Positions 1 to 7,688 of a stretch of 64,000 bases of DNA are shown in pieces; the stretch's first letter is position 1; the number at the start of each line of letters is the position of its first letter. The stretch lies in NCBI RefSeq assembly GCF_004145845.1, contig NZ_SELP01000002.1, positions 496,001 through 560,000 of the forward strand, written 5' to 3'. The notes beneath the pieces were generated by a model. It saw only the letters and a list, made by a program, of their open reading frames with translations. It was not told the DNA's origin and searched no databases. The position numbers and the translations under genes were made by a program. This stretch comes from Loktanella sp. IMCC34160 (lineage in GTDB: Bacteria; Pseudomonadota; Alphaproteobacteria; Rhodobacterales; Rhodobacteraceae).

Positions 1-768
1 CGCGCCCATGGGGCCGTGCCCGCCACGATGGCGGTGATGGGCGGGGTGTTGCATGCCGGGCTGACCGACGCGCAACTTGAGGCACTGGGACAGGCGCAGG
101 ACGTGGCCAAGCTGAGCCGGGCCGATATCGCCGCCTGCATCGCGCGGGGCGGCACCGGGGCCACCACCGTGGCCGCGACCATGATTTGCGCCCGCATCGC
201 CGGGATCGCGGTTTTCGCGACCGGCGGCATCGGCGGAGTGCACAAGGGGGCGGAAGAGACTTTCGACATTTCCGCCGATCTTCAGGAGTTGGCCCAGACT
301 CCGGTGACCGTCGTGGCAGCCGGGGCCAAGGCCATCCTTGACCTGCCCAAGACCTTTGAGGTGCTGGAAACCCTCGGCGTGCCGGTGATCGCCTATGGGC
401 AGGACGAGGTGCCCGCCTTCTGGAGCCGCGCATCGGGCATCCCTGCACCCCTGCGTATGGACAGCGCCGAAGAGATCGCCCGCGCCCACGCGCTGCGTGG
501 CGACATGGGCATCCCCGGCGGGCAGCTTGTGGCCAACCCGATCCCGGCGGAGGCAGAGATTGCCGCCGATACGCTGGCCCCGGTGATCGCGCAGGCACTG
601 GCCGAGGCCGAGGCGCAGGGCATCGCGGCAAAGGCGGTGACCCCTTTCCTGCTGCAACGGATTTTTGAACTGACCGAGGGCCGCAGCCTGACGGCAAACA
701 TTGCGCTGGTGCTGAACAATGCGCGGCTTGCCGCCGGGATCGCGGTGGCCCTTGCCCGCCGTGCCTAG
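1..768 (+). CDS. psuG: pseudouridine-5'-phosphate glycosidase, 5'-truncated by window edge
   Basis: This is the C-terminal ~255 residues of PsuG (indigoidine synthase A family), which reversibly converts pseudouridine 5'-phosphate to uracil and ribose 5-phosphate in the cytosol. The reading frame is open from base 1 (reading RAHGAVPAT), so the GTG at 16 is internal and the true start lies left of the window. Family blocks are visible in order: GAVPAT, NG/GGTGATTVAATM, FATGGIGGVHKGAEETFDIS, VVAAGAKAILDL (with the family's catalytic lysine) and VANPIP. Full-length members are about 305-310 residues, so roughly 50 are missing. A psuK (PfkB) kinase partner, if present, would lie upstream and outside the window. 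Confidence 0.93.
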   Translation, partial: RAHGAVPATMAVMGGVLHAGLTDAQLEALGQAQDVAKLSRADIAACIARGGTGATTVAATMICARIAGIAVFATGGIGGVHKGAEETFDISADLQELAQTPVTVVAAGAKAILDLPKTFEVLETLGVPVIAYGQDEVPAFWSRASGIPAPLRMDSAEEIARAHALRGDMGIPGGQLVANPIPAEAEIAADTLAPVIAQALAEAEAQGIAAKAVTPFLLQRIFELTEGRSLTANIALVLNNARLAAGIAVALARRA

Positions 769-832
769 GTCATTGTCTGTTGCGGCGCGCATCCCTAGAT
801 AAGGGACAGGATATTTCAGGGCGGCCCGGAAC

Positions 833-1579
833 GTGACAACACCCGAACATGAACAGGACCATCCCCGGCGACGGCATGGGGTATTGACGGGCCTGCGCAA
901 CAATTTCATCGCCGGGCTTGTGGTGGTTGCCCCGATCGGGCTGACCGTCTGGCTGATCTCGACCGTTGTCGGCTGGATCGACGGCTGGGTCTGGCCCTTC
1001 ATCCCGCAGGCCTATCACCCCGAGGAATTGCTGAATGCCTGGCTGGGGCGTGAAGCGCCGAACCGAATTGATGTGAACATCCGCGGGATCGGCGTGATCC
1101 TGTTCCTGATCTTCACCATCGTCGTCGGCTGGATCGCCAAGGGGCTGATCGGACGCTCGTTCCTGCGGTGGGGCGAAAGCCTTGTCGGGCGGATGCCCAT
1201 CGTGCGGACCATCTACAACGGCGCGAAACAGATTGCGGAAACGGTTTTTGCCCAGTCGGAAACCTCGTTCGACAAGGCCTGTCTGGTGGAATACCCGCGC
1301 AAGGGGATCTGGGCGGTGGCCTTCATCTCGACCAAGGCCAAGGGCGAGGTGGCAGAGAAACTGCCCCCGGTCGGTGACATCATGACCGTCTTCCTGCCCA
1401 CCACGCCGAACCCGACATCGGGGTTCCTGCTGTTCCTGCCGCGCGAGGATGTGATCCTTCTCGACATGACCGTTGAAGACGCGGCGAAACTGGTGATCTC
1501 GGCAGGGCTGGTTTACCCCGGCTCCAAGGAAGCGGCCAAGGCCAAAGCCGAGGCGGCAGCGCGCGGGCCGCGCGGATAG
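833..1579 (+). CDS. DUF502 family inner-membrane protein
   Basis: The 248-residue product matches the DUF502 family of unknown function. The N-terminus is basic (RRRHGVLTGLRNNF), followed by a membrane segment at about residues 22-48 (FIAGLVVVAPIGLTVWLIS) and a second at about 86-106 (IGVILFLIFTIVVGWIAKGL). The soluble C-terminal part has the family-typical VRTIYNGAKQI and PTTPNPTSGFLLFLP stretches. The start is a GTG 64 bases after psuG. The C-terminus is alanine/lysine-rich. Biochemical role is unknown. Confidence 0.85.
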   Translation: MTTPEHEQDHPRRRHGVLTGLRNNFIAGLVVVAPIGLTVWLISTVVGWIDGWVWPFIPQAYHPEELLNAWLGREAPNRIDVNIRGIGVILFLIFTIVVGWIAKGLIGRSFLRWGESLVGRMPIVRTIYNGAKQIAETVFAQSETSFDKACLVEYPRKGIWAVAFISTKAKGEVAEKLPPVGDIMTVFLPTTPNPTSGFLLFLPREDVILLDMTVEDAAKLVISAGLVYPGSKEAAKAKAEAAARGPRG

Positions 1580-1647
1580 GGATTTGCCAGCGGCCCTGCA
1601 CAGGGCTAGGCTTTGGGTATTGTAACTTTCCGATTCTGGGGATTCAG

Positions 1648-1863
1648 ATGAAAAAACTCCTTCTTTCCGCCGGCGCCCTTGTCGCCTCTGCTTCCGCCGC
1701 CCTTGCTGGTGGCCTGGCGCCCGCAATCGTGGAAATGCCGGTCGAAGACATCGAAGTGGTTGCTGACAGCTCCTCTTCGGCCGGCCTGATCATTCCGCTG
1801 ATCCTGATCGCGCTGATTGCGGCGGCGATGTCGTCGTCCTCCTCCGAGGTGCAGCCCGGCTAA
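1648..1863 (+). CDS. small secreted or membrane-anchored protein, hypothetical
   Basis: A 71-residue product with a clear Sec signal peptide (MKKLLLSAGALVASASA, cleavage near ALA-GG), then an acidic stretch (VEDIEVVADSSSSAG), a hydrophobic segment (LIIPLILIALIAAAM) and a serine-rich tail. Tiny proteins of this build (signal peptide, acidic Val/Glu stretch, poly-hydrophobic segment) are common in Rhodobacterales but have no assigned function that I know. It is followed within 26 bases by a strong terminator, which supports it being an expressed gene. Confidence 0.75.
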   Translation: MKKLLLSAGALVASASAALAGGLAPAIVEMPVEDIEVVADSSSSAGLIIPLILIALIAAAMSSSSSEVQPG

Positions 1864-1888
1864 TCGACCCTCTCAGGCCCAAGACATG

Positions 1889-1920
1889 GACCCCGGCCAT
1901 CTGGTCGGGGTCTTTCTTTT
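1889..1920 (+). terminator. Rho-independent terminator after the 71-residue protein gene
   Basis: GACCCCG at 1889-1895 pairs with CGGGGTC at 1906-1912 around a 10-base loop, and is followed by TTTCTTTT. It lies 25 bases past the stop codon at 1863. Confidence 0.85.
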
Positions 1921-1974
1921 GGGGGTCGATTCGAGGGGGATCTGCGCGTCATGCGAAACACCGTGGCACCCAAG

Positions 1975-2002
1975 AAAAAAACGCCGGCACAAGGCCGGCG
2001 TT
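1975..2002 (-). terminator. Rho-independent terminator of the predicted small RNA
   Basis: On the minus strand ACGCCGGC pairs with GCCGGCGT (+ strand 1994-2001 with 1981-1988) around the 5-base loop CTTGT, followed by a run of seven T (1981-1975). There is no protein gene upstream on this strand that it could serve. Confidence 0.8.
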
Positions 2003-2049
2003 AAGTCATTGAGGCAGGTTTCATACAGGCAAGAAACCTATCGAGCAGT
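1975..2049 (-). ncRNA. predicted small RNA of about 75 nt (possible suhB/alpha-r8, MmgR-like)
   Basis: Read on the minus strand the segment has every part of a free-standing small RNA gene: a sigma-70 promoter (2084-2056), a predicted start near 2049, a 7-bp hairpin (AGGTTTC / GAAACCT, + strand 2016-2022 with 2033-2039, 10-nt loop TTGCCTGTAT), a single-stranded GCCTCAATGACTTA stretch, and a GC-rich terminator. No credible ORF lies within it. The layout and the TTTC..GCCTG..GAAACCTGCCTCAA wording recall the alphaproteobacterial suhB/alpha-r8 family (MmgR of Sinorhizobium), but that is from memory and unverified. It diverges from the peptide-binding protein gene at 2165. Confidence 0.6.
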
Positions 2050-2055
2050 GACCCC

Positions 2056-2084
2056 TTTATAAGCAATCCAGCGCCGGGGTCCAA
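2056..2084 (-). promoter_or_regulatory. sigma-70-type promoter for the predicted small RNA
   Basis: On the minus strand, -35 TTGGAC (2084-2079), a 17-bp spacer, and -10 TATAAA (2061-2056). Both hexamers differ from consensus by at most two bases, which is unusually good for a GC-rich alphaproteobacterium. Confidence 0.65.
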
Positions 2085-2093
2085 GCTAAAAGT

Positions 2094-2122
2094 TTGAAAA
2101 CACTTGGAGGGCCGCGTAGGCT
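2094..2122 (+). promoter_or_regulatory. candidate promoter of the 2165 binding-protein gene
   Basis: TTGAAA (2094-2099), 17-bp spacer, TAGGCT (2117-2122). The -10 is weak. It sits back to back with the minus-strand small RNA promoter, the two -35 elements being only 9 bases apart. Confidence 0.3.
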
Positions 2123-2164
2123 CTGACCCCAACAGGCATTGAGAGCAGAGGGATTGTTGCCAAA

Positions 2165-3982
2165 ATGAGATCAGAGTTTTTCACGACTCACCTGCGGGCC
2201 GCCGTGATCGTCGGGCTGTCGGTTTTCGGCGCCAGCAGCATGGCAGAGCCCCAGCATGGCATAGCTATGTATGGCGACCCTGCCCTCCCACCTGATTTTG
2301 TGGCCCTGCCCTATGCAAACCCGGATGCGCCCATCGGTGGGCGGATGGTCGAGGCCAACGTCGGCAACTTCGACAGTCTCAATCCCTTCATCCAGAAAGG
2401 GAATGTTCCGTGGCAGCTGCGCTTTGTCTATGGCGAAACGCTGATGGGCCGCAGCATCGACGAGCCGTTCTCGCTTTACGGGATTCTGGCCGAATCGATC
2501 GAGACCGGGCCGAATCGGGAATGGGTGGAATTCACCCTGCGGCCCGAGGCGCGGTTCTCGGACGGTAGCCCGGTGACGGTCGAGGATGTGATCTGGAGTT
2601 TCGAGATTCTGGGAACAGCAGGGCATGGCCGCTATCGCGGGTTCTGGGCAAAGGTCGATAGTCTTGAACAGGTCGGGGACCGGACCATCCGCTTCACCTT
2701 CAACGAGGAAAACGCCGAGCTGGCGCTTTTGGCGGGGATGCGTCCGATCCTTCAGAAGGCGCAGTTCGACGGTGTCGATTTTGCCGAGGAAGGCGACAAG
2801 ATCGTTCCGATCACCTCGTCCCCCTACATCATCGACGACTATGAATTCGGCCGCTTCGTGTCGTTCCGGCGCAATCCGGACTACTGGGGCTGGGGCGTGG
2901 TCCCCTTCCGGGCCGGCACGTTCAATCTGGATGAATACCGGATCGAGTATTTCGGCGACGAAACCGCGGCCTTCGAGGCGATCAAGACCGGGCTGGTCAA
3001 CACGACCCGCGAATTCAACGTCGCCCGTTGGGAGGGCCAGTATGATTTTGCCGCCGTTCAGGACGGCCGGTTCGTGAAGGAAGAGCTGGCCCACCAGCGC
3101 CCCTCGGGCATGACCGGGTTCGTCATGAACACCCGCCGCCCGCAGTTTCAGGACTGGCGCGTGCGCGAGGCGCTTCTGACCGCCTTCAACTTTGAGTTCG
3201 TGAACGAGGCGATGACCGGATCGCAGCAACAGCGGATCACCTCCTATTGGTCGAACAGCCCGCTTGGCATGGGCCACGGCCCGGCAGAGGGCCGGGTGCG
3301 CGACATGCTGATGCTGTATCAGGACGATCTGCTGCCGGGCGCGCTCGAGGGCTACAACCTGCCGCAAAGCGACGGGTCCGAACGCAACCGCGCCGGAACC
3401 GCCCGCGCGATCGAGTTGTTCGAGGAGGCGGGCTATACCATTCAGGACGGCGTGATGGCGGATGCCAGTGGCACCCCTTTTACCTTTGACATCCTGATCC
3501 AGTCCGGGGCCTCCGAAACGTCGACCATCGCGGATATCTATGTCGAAAGCCTGAAACGGATCGGGGTTTCCGCCAATGTGACCCAGATCGACAGCGCCCA
3601 ATTCACCGAACGGACCCGGGCCTATGACTTCGACATGACCTACTATCGGGTCGGTGTGTCGCTGTCCCCCGGCAACGAGCAATACCTCTATTTCGGGGCC
3701 GACCAGGTGGACACCGGCGGGCGCAACCTGATGGGCGTGTCGTCGCCCGCGGTGGACGGTCTGATCGGCGAGATGCTGACCGCCGCCAGCCAGGAAGATT
3801 TCCGCGCCGCGATCAAGGCGCTGGACCGAACCTTGATGAGCGGGCGTTACGTGATCCCCTTCTACCAGTGGAACATCACGCGGATCGCCCATGACGCAAA
3901 CCTGCACCATCCCGACTACATCCCCGTTCTGGGCGACTGGCCGGGCTGGCAACCTGATGTGTGGTGGTATGAAGAAAACTAG
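2165..3982 (+). CDS. extracellular solute-binding protein family 5 (peptide ABC transporter, YejA-like)
   Basis: The 605-residue protein is a periplasmic binding component for oligopeptide/dipeptide-type ABC importers. It has a signal peptide (RAAVIVGLSVFGASSMA, cleavage near residue 27) and family 5 landmarks: ESIETGPNREWVEFTLRPEARFSDGSPVTVEDVIWSF (split across residues 115-150), GRNPDYWG-type block (FRRNPDYWGW) and a C-terminal WNITRIAHD region. The N-terminal HGIAMYGDPALPPDF opening is like YejA/microcin C-type receptors. No permease or ATPase gene follows; the next gene is a tiny lipoprotein overlapping by 14 bases, so this binding protein is an orphan or works with a transporter encoded elsewhere. 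Confidence 0.88.
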   Translation: MRSEFFTTHLRAAVIVGLSVFGASSMAEPQHGIAMYGDPALPPDFVALPYANPDAPIGGRMVEANVGNFDSLNPFIQKGNVPWQLRFVYGETLMGRSIDEPFSLYGILAESIETGPNREWVEFTLRPEARFSDGSPVTVEDVIWSFEILGTAGHGRYRGFWAKVDSLEQVGDRTIRFTFNEENAELALLAGMRPILQKAQFDGVDFAEEGDKIVPITSSPYIIDDYEFGRFVSFRRNPDYWGWGVVPFRAGTFNLDEYRIEYFGDETAAFEAIKTGLVNTTREFNVARWEGQYDFAAVQDGRFVKEELAHQRPSGMTGFVMNTRRPQFQDWRVREALLTAFNFEFVNEAMTGSQQQRITSYWSNSPLGMGHGPAEGRVRDMLMLYQDDLLPGALEGYNLPQSDGSERNRAGTARAIELFEEAGYTIQDGVMADASGTPFTFDILIQSGASETSTIADIYVESLKRIGVSANVTQIDSAQFTERTRAYDFDMTYYRVGVSLSPGNEQYLYFGADQVDTGGRNLMGVSSPAVDGLIGEMLTAASQEDFRAAIKALDRTLMSGRYVIPFYQWNITRIAHDANLHHPDYIPVLGDWPGWQPDVWWYEEN

Positions 3983-4091
3983 GCTTCTTCTGGTGCTGGC
4001 AGCTGTCGGCCTGCTGGCGGGGTGCAACACGGTCGCGGGCGTGGGCGAGGATGTCTCGGCCAGTGCACGCACCGTTCAGGGCTGGCTCTGA
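3969..4091 (+). CDS. entericidin-like small lipoprotein
   Basis: A 40-residue product: basic start (MKKTRLLL), hydrophobic stretch, then the lipobox LLAGC at residues 15-19 giving lipidation on Cys19, and a short tail (NTVAGVGEDVSASARTVQGWL) typical of the entericidin A/B family (NTVxGxGxDV...). Entericidins are cell-envelope lipoproteins described in E. coli as an antidote/toxin pair; only one copy is present here. The ATG lies inside the last codons of the binding-protein gene (14-base overlap), so the two are probably cotranscribed and translationally linked. Confidence 0.82.
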   Translation: MKKTRLLLVLAAVGLLAGCNTVAGVGEDVSASARTVQGWL

Positions 4092-4161
4092 CCGTCATAC
4101 AGGCGTTACAGAACGGTCATAAACGGGGCGGCAAATCAGGCCGCGCCGAAACGGAGTCCCC

Positions 4162-4635
4162 ATGAATATCCTTGTTCTTTGCACCGGCAATTCCGCCCGG
4201 TCGATCCTTCTGGAATCCATCCTGAACCGCTTTGGCGAAGGCCGCGTGACCGCTTGGTCGGCGGGGTCGAAACCGGCGGGACAGGTGCATCCCCAATCCC
4301 TGCGCCTGTTGCAGGCAAAAGGCTTCGACACCAGCGCGGCCCGGTCCAAAAGCTGGGACGAATTCGAAGGGCCGCAGGCCCCGGTCATGGACGCAGTGAT
4401 CACCGTTTGTGGGTCCGCCGCATCGGAACCCTGCCCGATCTGGCCCGGTGCGCCCGTGCGTGCGCATTGGGGCGTCGAAGATCCGGCCGCCGCGGACGAG
4501 GCCGATTGGGACGTGGCGTTCGAGACCGCCTATGCGCAGTTGAAACGCCGGGCAGACGCCTTTCTGGCCCTTGATTTCGAGACGCTGGATGCGGACAAGC
4601 TGCGGGATCGGATGAACCTGATCGGACAGGACTGA
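4162..4635 (+). CDS. arsC: arsenate reductase, thioredoxin-coupled LMW-phosphatase type
   Basis: 157-residue cytosolic enzyme of the low-molecular-weight tyrosine phosphatase fold. The P-loop CTGNSARS is at residues 7-14 (nucleophile Cys7, Arg13). Two more cysteines at 83 and 91 (VCGSAASEPCP) followed by HWGVEDPA match the Cys10/Cys82/Cys89 redox relay of pI258-type ArsC, so arsenate reduction via thioredoxin is more likely than phosphatase action. The aquaglyceroporin gene starts 3 bases downstream, an arrangement known from the Sinorhizobium ars operon in which ArsC makes arsenite and AqpS lets it out. No arsR, arsB or acr3 is nearby. Confidence 0.88.
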   Translation: MNILVLCTGNSARSILLESILNRFGEGRVTAWSAGSKPAGQVHPQSLRLLQAKGFDTSAARSKSWDEFEGPQAPVMDAVITVCGSAASEPCPIWPGAPVRAHWGVEDPAAADEADWDVAFETAYAQLKRRADAFLALDFETLDADKLRDRMNLIGQD

Positions 4636-4638
4636 CCC

Positions 4639-5286
4639 ATGCAAAGACTTGCCGCCGAATTTATCGGCACCGCATTTCTTCTGATCGGCGTTGTCGGCTC
4701 TGGCATCATGGCCGAGGCCCTGTCGGGCGGAAACACCGGGCTTGCGCTTCTGGCCAATGCGATTGCCACCGGCGCGATGCTTTATGCGATCATCACCACG
4801 CTTGGGCCGGTGTCGGGGGCGCATTTCAACCCAGCGGTCACCGCCTATTTCGCCCTGCGGGGCGAACTGCCCCGGCGGGATGTCCTGCCCTATATGGCTG
4901 TGCAGGTTGCCGGGGGCTCCCTTGGGGTTTGGCTGTCGCACCTGATGTTCGACCTGCCGATCTTGCAAACCTCGTCCACGGCGCGGACCGGTCTGAATCT
5001 CTGGTCGTCCGAGGTGATCGCCACCTTTGGCCTGTTGTTCGTGATCGTGGGGGGGCTGCGATCGCGGGCCGAGGCGGTGCCGACGCTGGTCGCGCTTTAT
5101 ATCACCGGGGCCTATTGGTTCACTTCGTCGACCAGCTTCGCCAATCCGGCGGTGACCATCGCGCGTGGCCTGTCCGACACCTTTGCCGGGATCGCCCCGG
5201 CACATGTGCCGATGTTCATCGCGATGCAGTTTGTCGGCGTCGGCCTTGGGCTTTTGATCCTGCCGCGGCTGTTTCGCCAAGGGTGA
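4639..5286 (+). CDS. aqpS: MIP-family aquaglyceroporin, probable arsenite channel
   Basis: 215-residue inner-membrane channel with the two hallmark half-helix motifs: NPA at residues 64-66 (HFNPAVT) and NPA at 169-171 (SFANPAVTIARGLSDTF). The hydrophobic profile fits six membrane segments, and length is slightly short of the usual 230-250. Because it directly follows arsC, the probable role is downhill exit of arsenite, as for AqpS of Sinorhizobium meliloti. The symbol rests on context; a general glycerol or water channel is possible. Confidence 0.8.
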   Translation: MQRLAAEFIGTAFLLIGVVGSGIMAEALSGGNTGLALLANAIATGAMLYAIITTLGPVSGAHFNPAVTAYFALRGELPRRDVLPYMAVQVAGGSLGVWLSHLMFDLPILQTSSTARTGLNLWSSEVIATFGLLFVIVGGLRSRAEAVPTLVALYITGAYWFTSSTSFANPAVTIARGLSDTFAGIAPAHVPMFIAMQFVGVGLGLLILPRLFRQG

Positions 5287-5494
5287 TCGCGGTGAGGAAG
5301 GACAGGATGGATGCAGAGTTCCCTGCCCCCGCCAGACGGATCTGAGCGGCAACCGGGTGGACACCGACACTCACGAACGATGCCCGGAAAAGGTTTGGTC
5401 CTGAAAACGGCTTTGTCCGCACCCATCCTTCGAAAAAGTTAACGGATTGGGTGGGGGGATTCTGTGCGCCACGACACAGAAGGCCGCAAACGCT

Positions 5495-6118
5495 CTAGGC
5501 CAGCGAGGTGACCCAGAGGATCGTCGCATCCTCGGCACTGGTCGAGATCACATTGTGGCCCATCGACCCATCGTAATAGGCGCTGTCGCCGCGCTTCATT
5601 TCGACCGGTTCGTAGAATTCCGTGAACAGGCGCACCGTGCCAGTGAGGACATAGAGGAACTCTTCGCCGTCATGGCGCACCCAGCCGTCGAAATCGTCCA
5701 TCGACCGGGCCCGGATGCGGGCGCGGTAGGGCAGCATCTGTTTGCGGGTTAGCTGATCGGCCAGAAGCTCGTGTTCATAGGTGGTGGTGATATGAACCGC
5801 GCCTTCGCCCGACCGGTTCACCGTCATCCGGCCATTTACTTGCCCCTTCGACGGGGGCGTGAACAGCTGCGGCACGGAGATGCCAAGACCCACGGCCAGC
5901 TTCTTCAGCGCCTCATAGGTCGGGGACATCTGGCCATTCTCGATCTTGGACAGGGTGGATCGGGCCAGCCCCGCCTGTTTCGCGGCCTGTTCCAGTGTCC
6001 AGTCCCGCTCTTTCCGCAATTCGCGCACCCGCACACCAAGGTCCAGCGGCTGTGCGGCTTCGGTCCCGCCATTTTCGCGGGCAATGCGGATAAGGGATTT
6101 GGGATCGACCTGTGCCAT
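5495..6118 (-). CDS. XRE-family regulator with C-terminal cupin domain
   Basis: 207 residues. A helix-turn-helix at about 28-82 (VRELRKERDWTLEQAAKQAGLA..LSKIENGQMSPTYEALKKLA) is followed by a cupin sensor domain at about 135-205 (HDGEEFLYVLTGTVRL...GDSAYYDGSMGHNV). This architecture is typical of regulators of small-molecule catabolism, with the cupin sensing a ligand. It is divergent from the acyl-CoA ligase gene with only 64 bases between them, so it is a likely regulator of that cluster and of itself. The ligand cannot be told from sequence. Confidence 0.85.
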   Translation of the reverse strand: MAQVDPKSLIRIARENGGTEAAQPLDLGVRVRELRKERDWTLEQAAKQAGLARSTLSKIENGQMSPTYEALKKLAVGLGISVPQLFTPPSKGQVNGRMTVNRSGEGAVHITTTYEHELLADQLTRKQMLPYRARIRARSMDDFDGWVRHDGEEFLYVLTGTVRLFTEFYEPVEMKRGDSAYYDGSMGHNVISTSAEDATILWVTSLA

Positions 6119-6182
6119 GTGCCCCTATAGCCGCTTGATTACCACGCTTGCAACTGCTTCGCCGCTTGACTAGGCCATTGCC

Positions 6183-7688
6183 ATGACACCGTTCCCGACC
6201 CCGCCCGACAGTTTCAACATGGCAGCGCACGTGCTGCGCCACGCGGCTGACCTGCCCGACAAGATCGCCCTTGCGGTGCTTGGCCCGGCGCGCGCCGAAC
6301 GATGGAGTTACTCCCGGCTGGAGGCCGCGGTGCGTGGCACAGCCACCGGCCTGTTGCGGGTCGGGCTGGAACCGGGCGACCGGCTGTTGATGCGGTTGGG
6401 TAATACGCCGGACTTTCCGGTTACCTACCTTGGCGCTATCGCTGCCGGGATCGTGCCGGTCCCGACTTCGGCCCAGTTGACGGGGCCGGAAGCCACGAAG
6501 ATCGCGCATGAGATCGCGCCGAAGGCGATTGCCGCCGCCGATGGCGTGGCCCTGCCGGACCACCCTGCCCCGGTCCTGACCACCGCCGAATTGCGGGCAT
6601 TCCATGATTTGCCCGCCGCGCCCTATGACTTGGGTGATCCGCATCGCCCGGCCTATATCATCTATACCTCGGGCACTTCGGGCCAGCCCCGCGCGGTGGT
6701 CCACGCGCACCGGGCGGTCTGGGCGCGGCAGATGATGTGGAACGGCTGGTACGGGCTGCGCGATACCGACAGGCTGCTGCATGCGGGCGCCTTCAACTGG
6801 ACCTATACGCTGGGGACCGGGCTGATGGACCCCTGGGCCATCGGGGCCACCGCCCTGATCCCCGCCCCGGGGACCGAGGCGCGCGCCCTGCCCCTATTGC
6901 TGAAGCGCCACGACGCGACGATTTTCGCCGCCGCCCCCGGTGTCTATCGCCAGCTGCTGCGCGGGGATATCCCGGCCATGCCGCGCTTGCGCCACGGGCT
7001 GTCCGCGGGCGAAAAACTGCCCGAGGAAACCCGCGCCCGCTGGCAGGCCGCAACCGGGACCGAAGTGCACGAAGCCTATGGCATGTCGGAATGTTCGACC
7101 TTCATATCGGGCAGCCCCGACCACCCTGCGCCCGCCGGCACGCTTGGTCGGATTCAGCCGGGCCGCCACGTCTGCCTTTGGGCCGACGGCACCCCCGTCG
7201 CGCCCGGCACCCCGGGTGTCATCGCGGTGCACCGGGACGATCCGGGGCTTATGCTGGGCTATCTCGACCGGCCCGAGGAAACCGCCGCCCGTTTCGAGGG
7301 CGATTGGTTTCTGACCGGCGATCTTGGACAGGAAGGCCCGGACGGCGCGATTGCCTATCTGGGCCGGAACGACGACATGATGAACGCCGGCGGTTACCGG
7401 GTCTCGCCAGTCGAGGTGGAAGAGGCCCTGTGCCAGCACCCCGGAATTGACGAGGCTGCCGCCTGCGAGGTTCGGGTCAAGGCCGATACCAGCGTCATCG
7501 CCACCTTCTACACCGGACCCGAGGCCCTGCCTGATGAGGCGCTGGCCGCATTTGCCGCCGAAAGGCTCGCCCGTTACAAATGCCCGCGCCTGTTCGTGCG
7601 GGTCGATGCCCTGCCACGCGGGGCGAACAACAAACTTCTGCGCAAGGCGCTGAAAACCGACTGGGAGACCCGCAATGGTCAAGCTTGA
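6183..7688 (+). CDS. AMP-dependent acyl-CoA synthetase (benzoate-CoA ligase-like)
   Basis: 501-residue adenylate-forming enzyme. The ATP-binding signature YTSGTSGQPR lies at about residues 160-170, the A5-type block HEAYGMSECSTF near 297, the DWFLTGDLG motif near 375, the GGYRVSPVEVEEAL hinge near 400 and the catalytic lysine region (NNKLLRK) near 484. It therefore activates a carboxylic acid to an acyl-AMP and then a CoA thioester; the acid is unknown, but the HAGAFNWTYTLG region and overall length resemble benzoate or short-chain aromatic acid ligases. First gene of an overlapping cluster and divergent from the XRE-cupin regulator. Confidence 0.82.
   Translation: MTPFPTPPDSFNMAAHVLRHAADLPDKIALAVLGPARAERWSYSRLEAAVRGTATGLLRVGLEPGDRLLMRLGNTPDFPVTYLGAIAAGIVPVPTSAQLTGPEATKIAHEIAPKAIAAADGVALPDHPAPVLTTAELRAFHDLPAAPYDLGDPHRPAYIIYTSGTSGQPRAVVHAHRAVWARQMMWNGWYGLRDTDRLLHAGAFNWTYTLGTGLMDPWAIGATALIPAPGTEARALPLLLKRHDATIFAAAPGVYRQLLRGDIPAMPRLRHGLSAGEKLPEETRARWQAATGTEVHEAYGMSECSTFISGSPDHPAPAGTLGRIQPGRHVCLWADGTPVAPGTPGVIAVHRDDPGLMLGYLDRPEETAARFEGDWFLTGDLGQEGPDGAIAYLGRNDDMMNAGGYRVSPVEVEEALCQHPGIDEAAACEVRVKADTSVIATFYTGPEALPDEALAAFAAERLARYKCPRLFVRVDALPRGANNKLLRKALKTDWETRNGQA

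Noticed and set aside
5287-5494. Gap between aqpS and the XRE-cupin gene
   Set aside because: Searched for small genes and terminators; nothing supportable seen.
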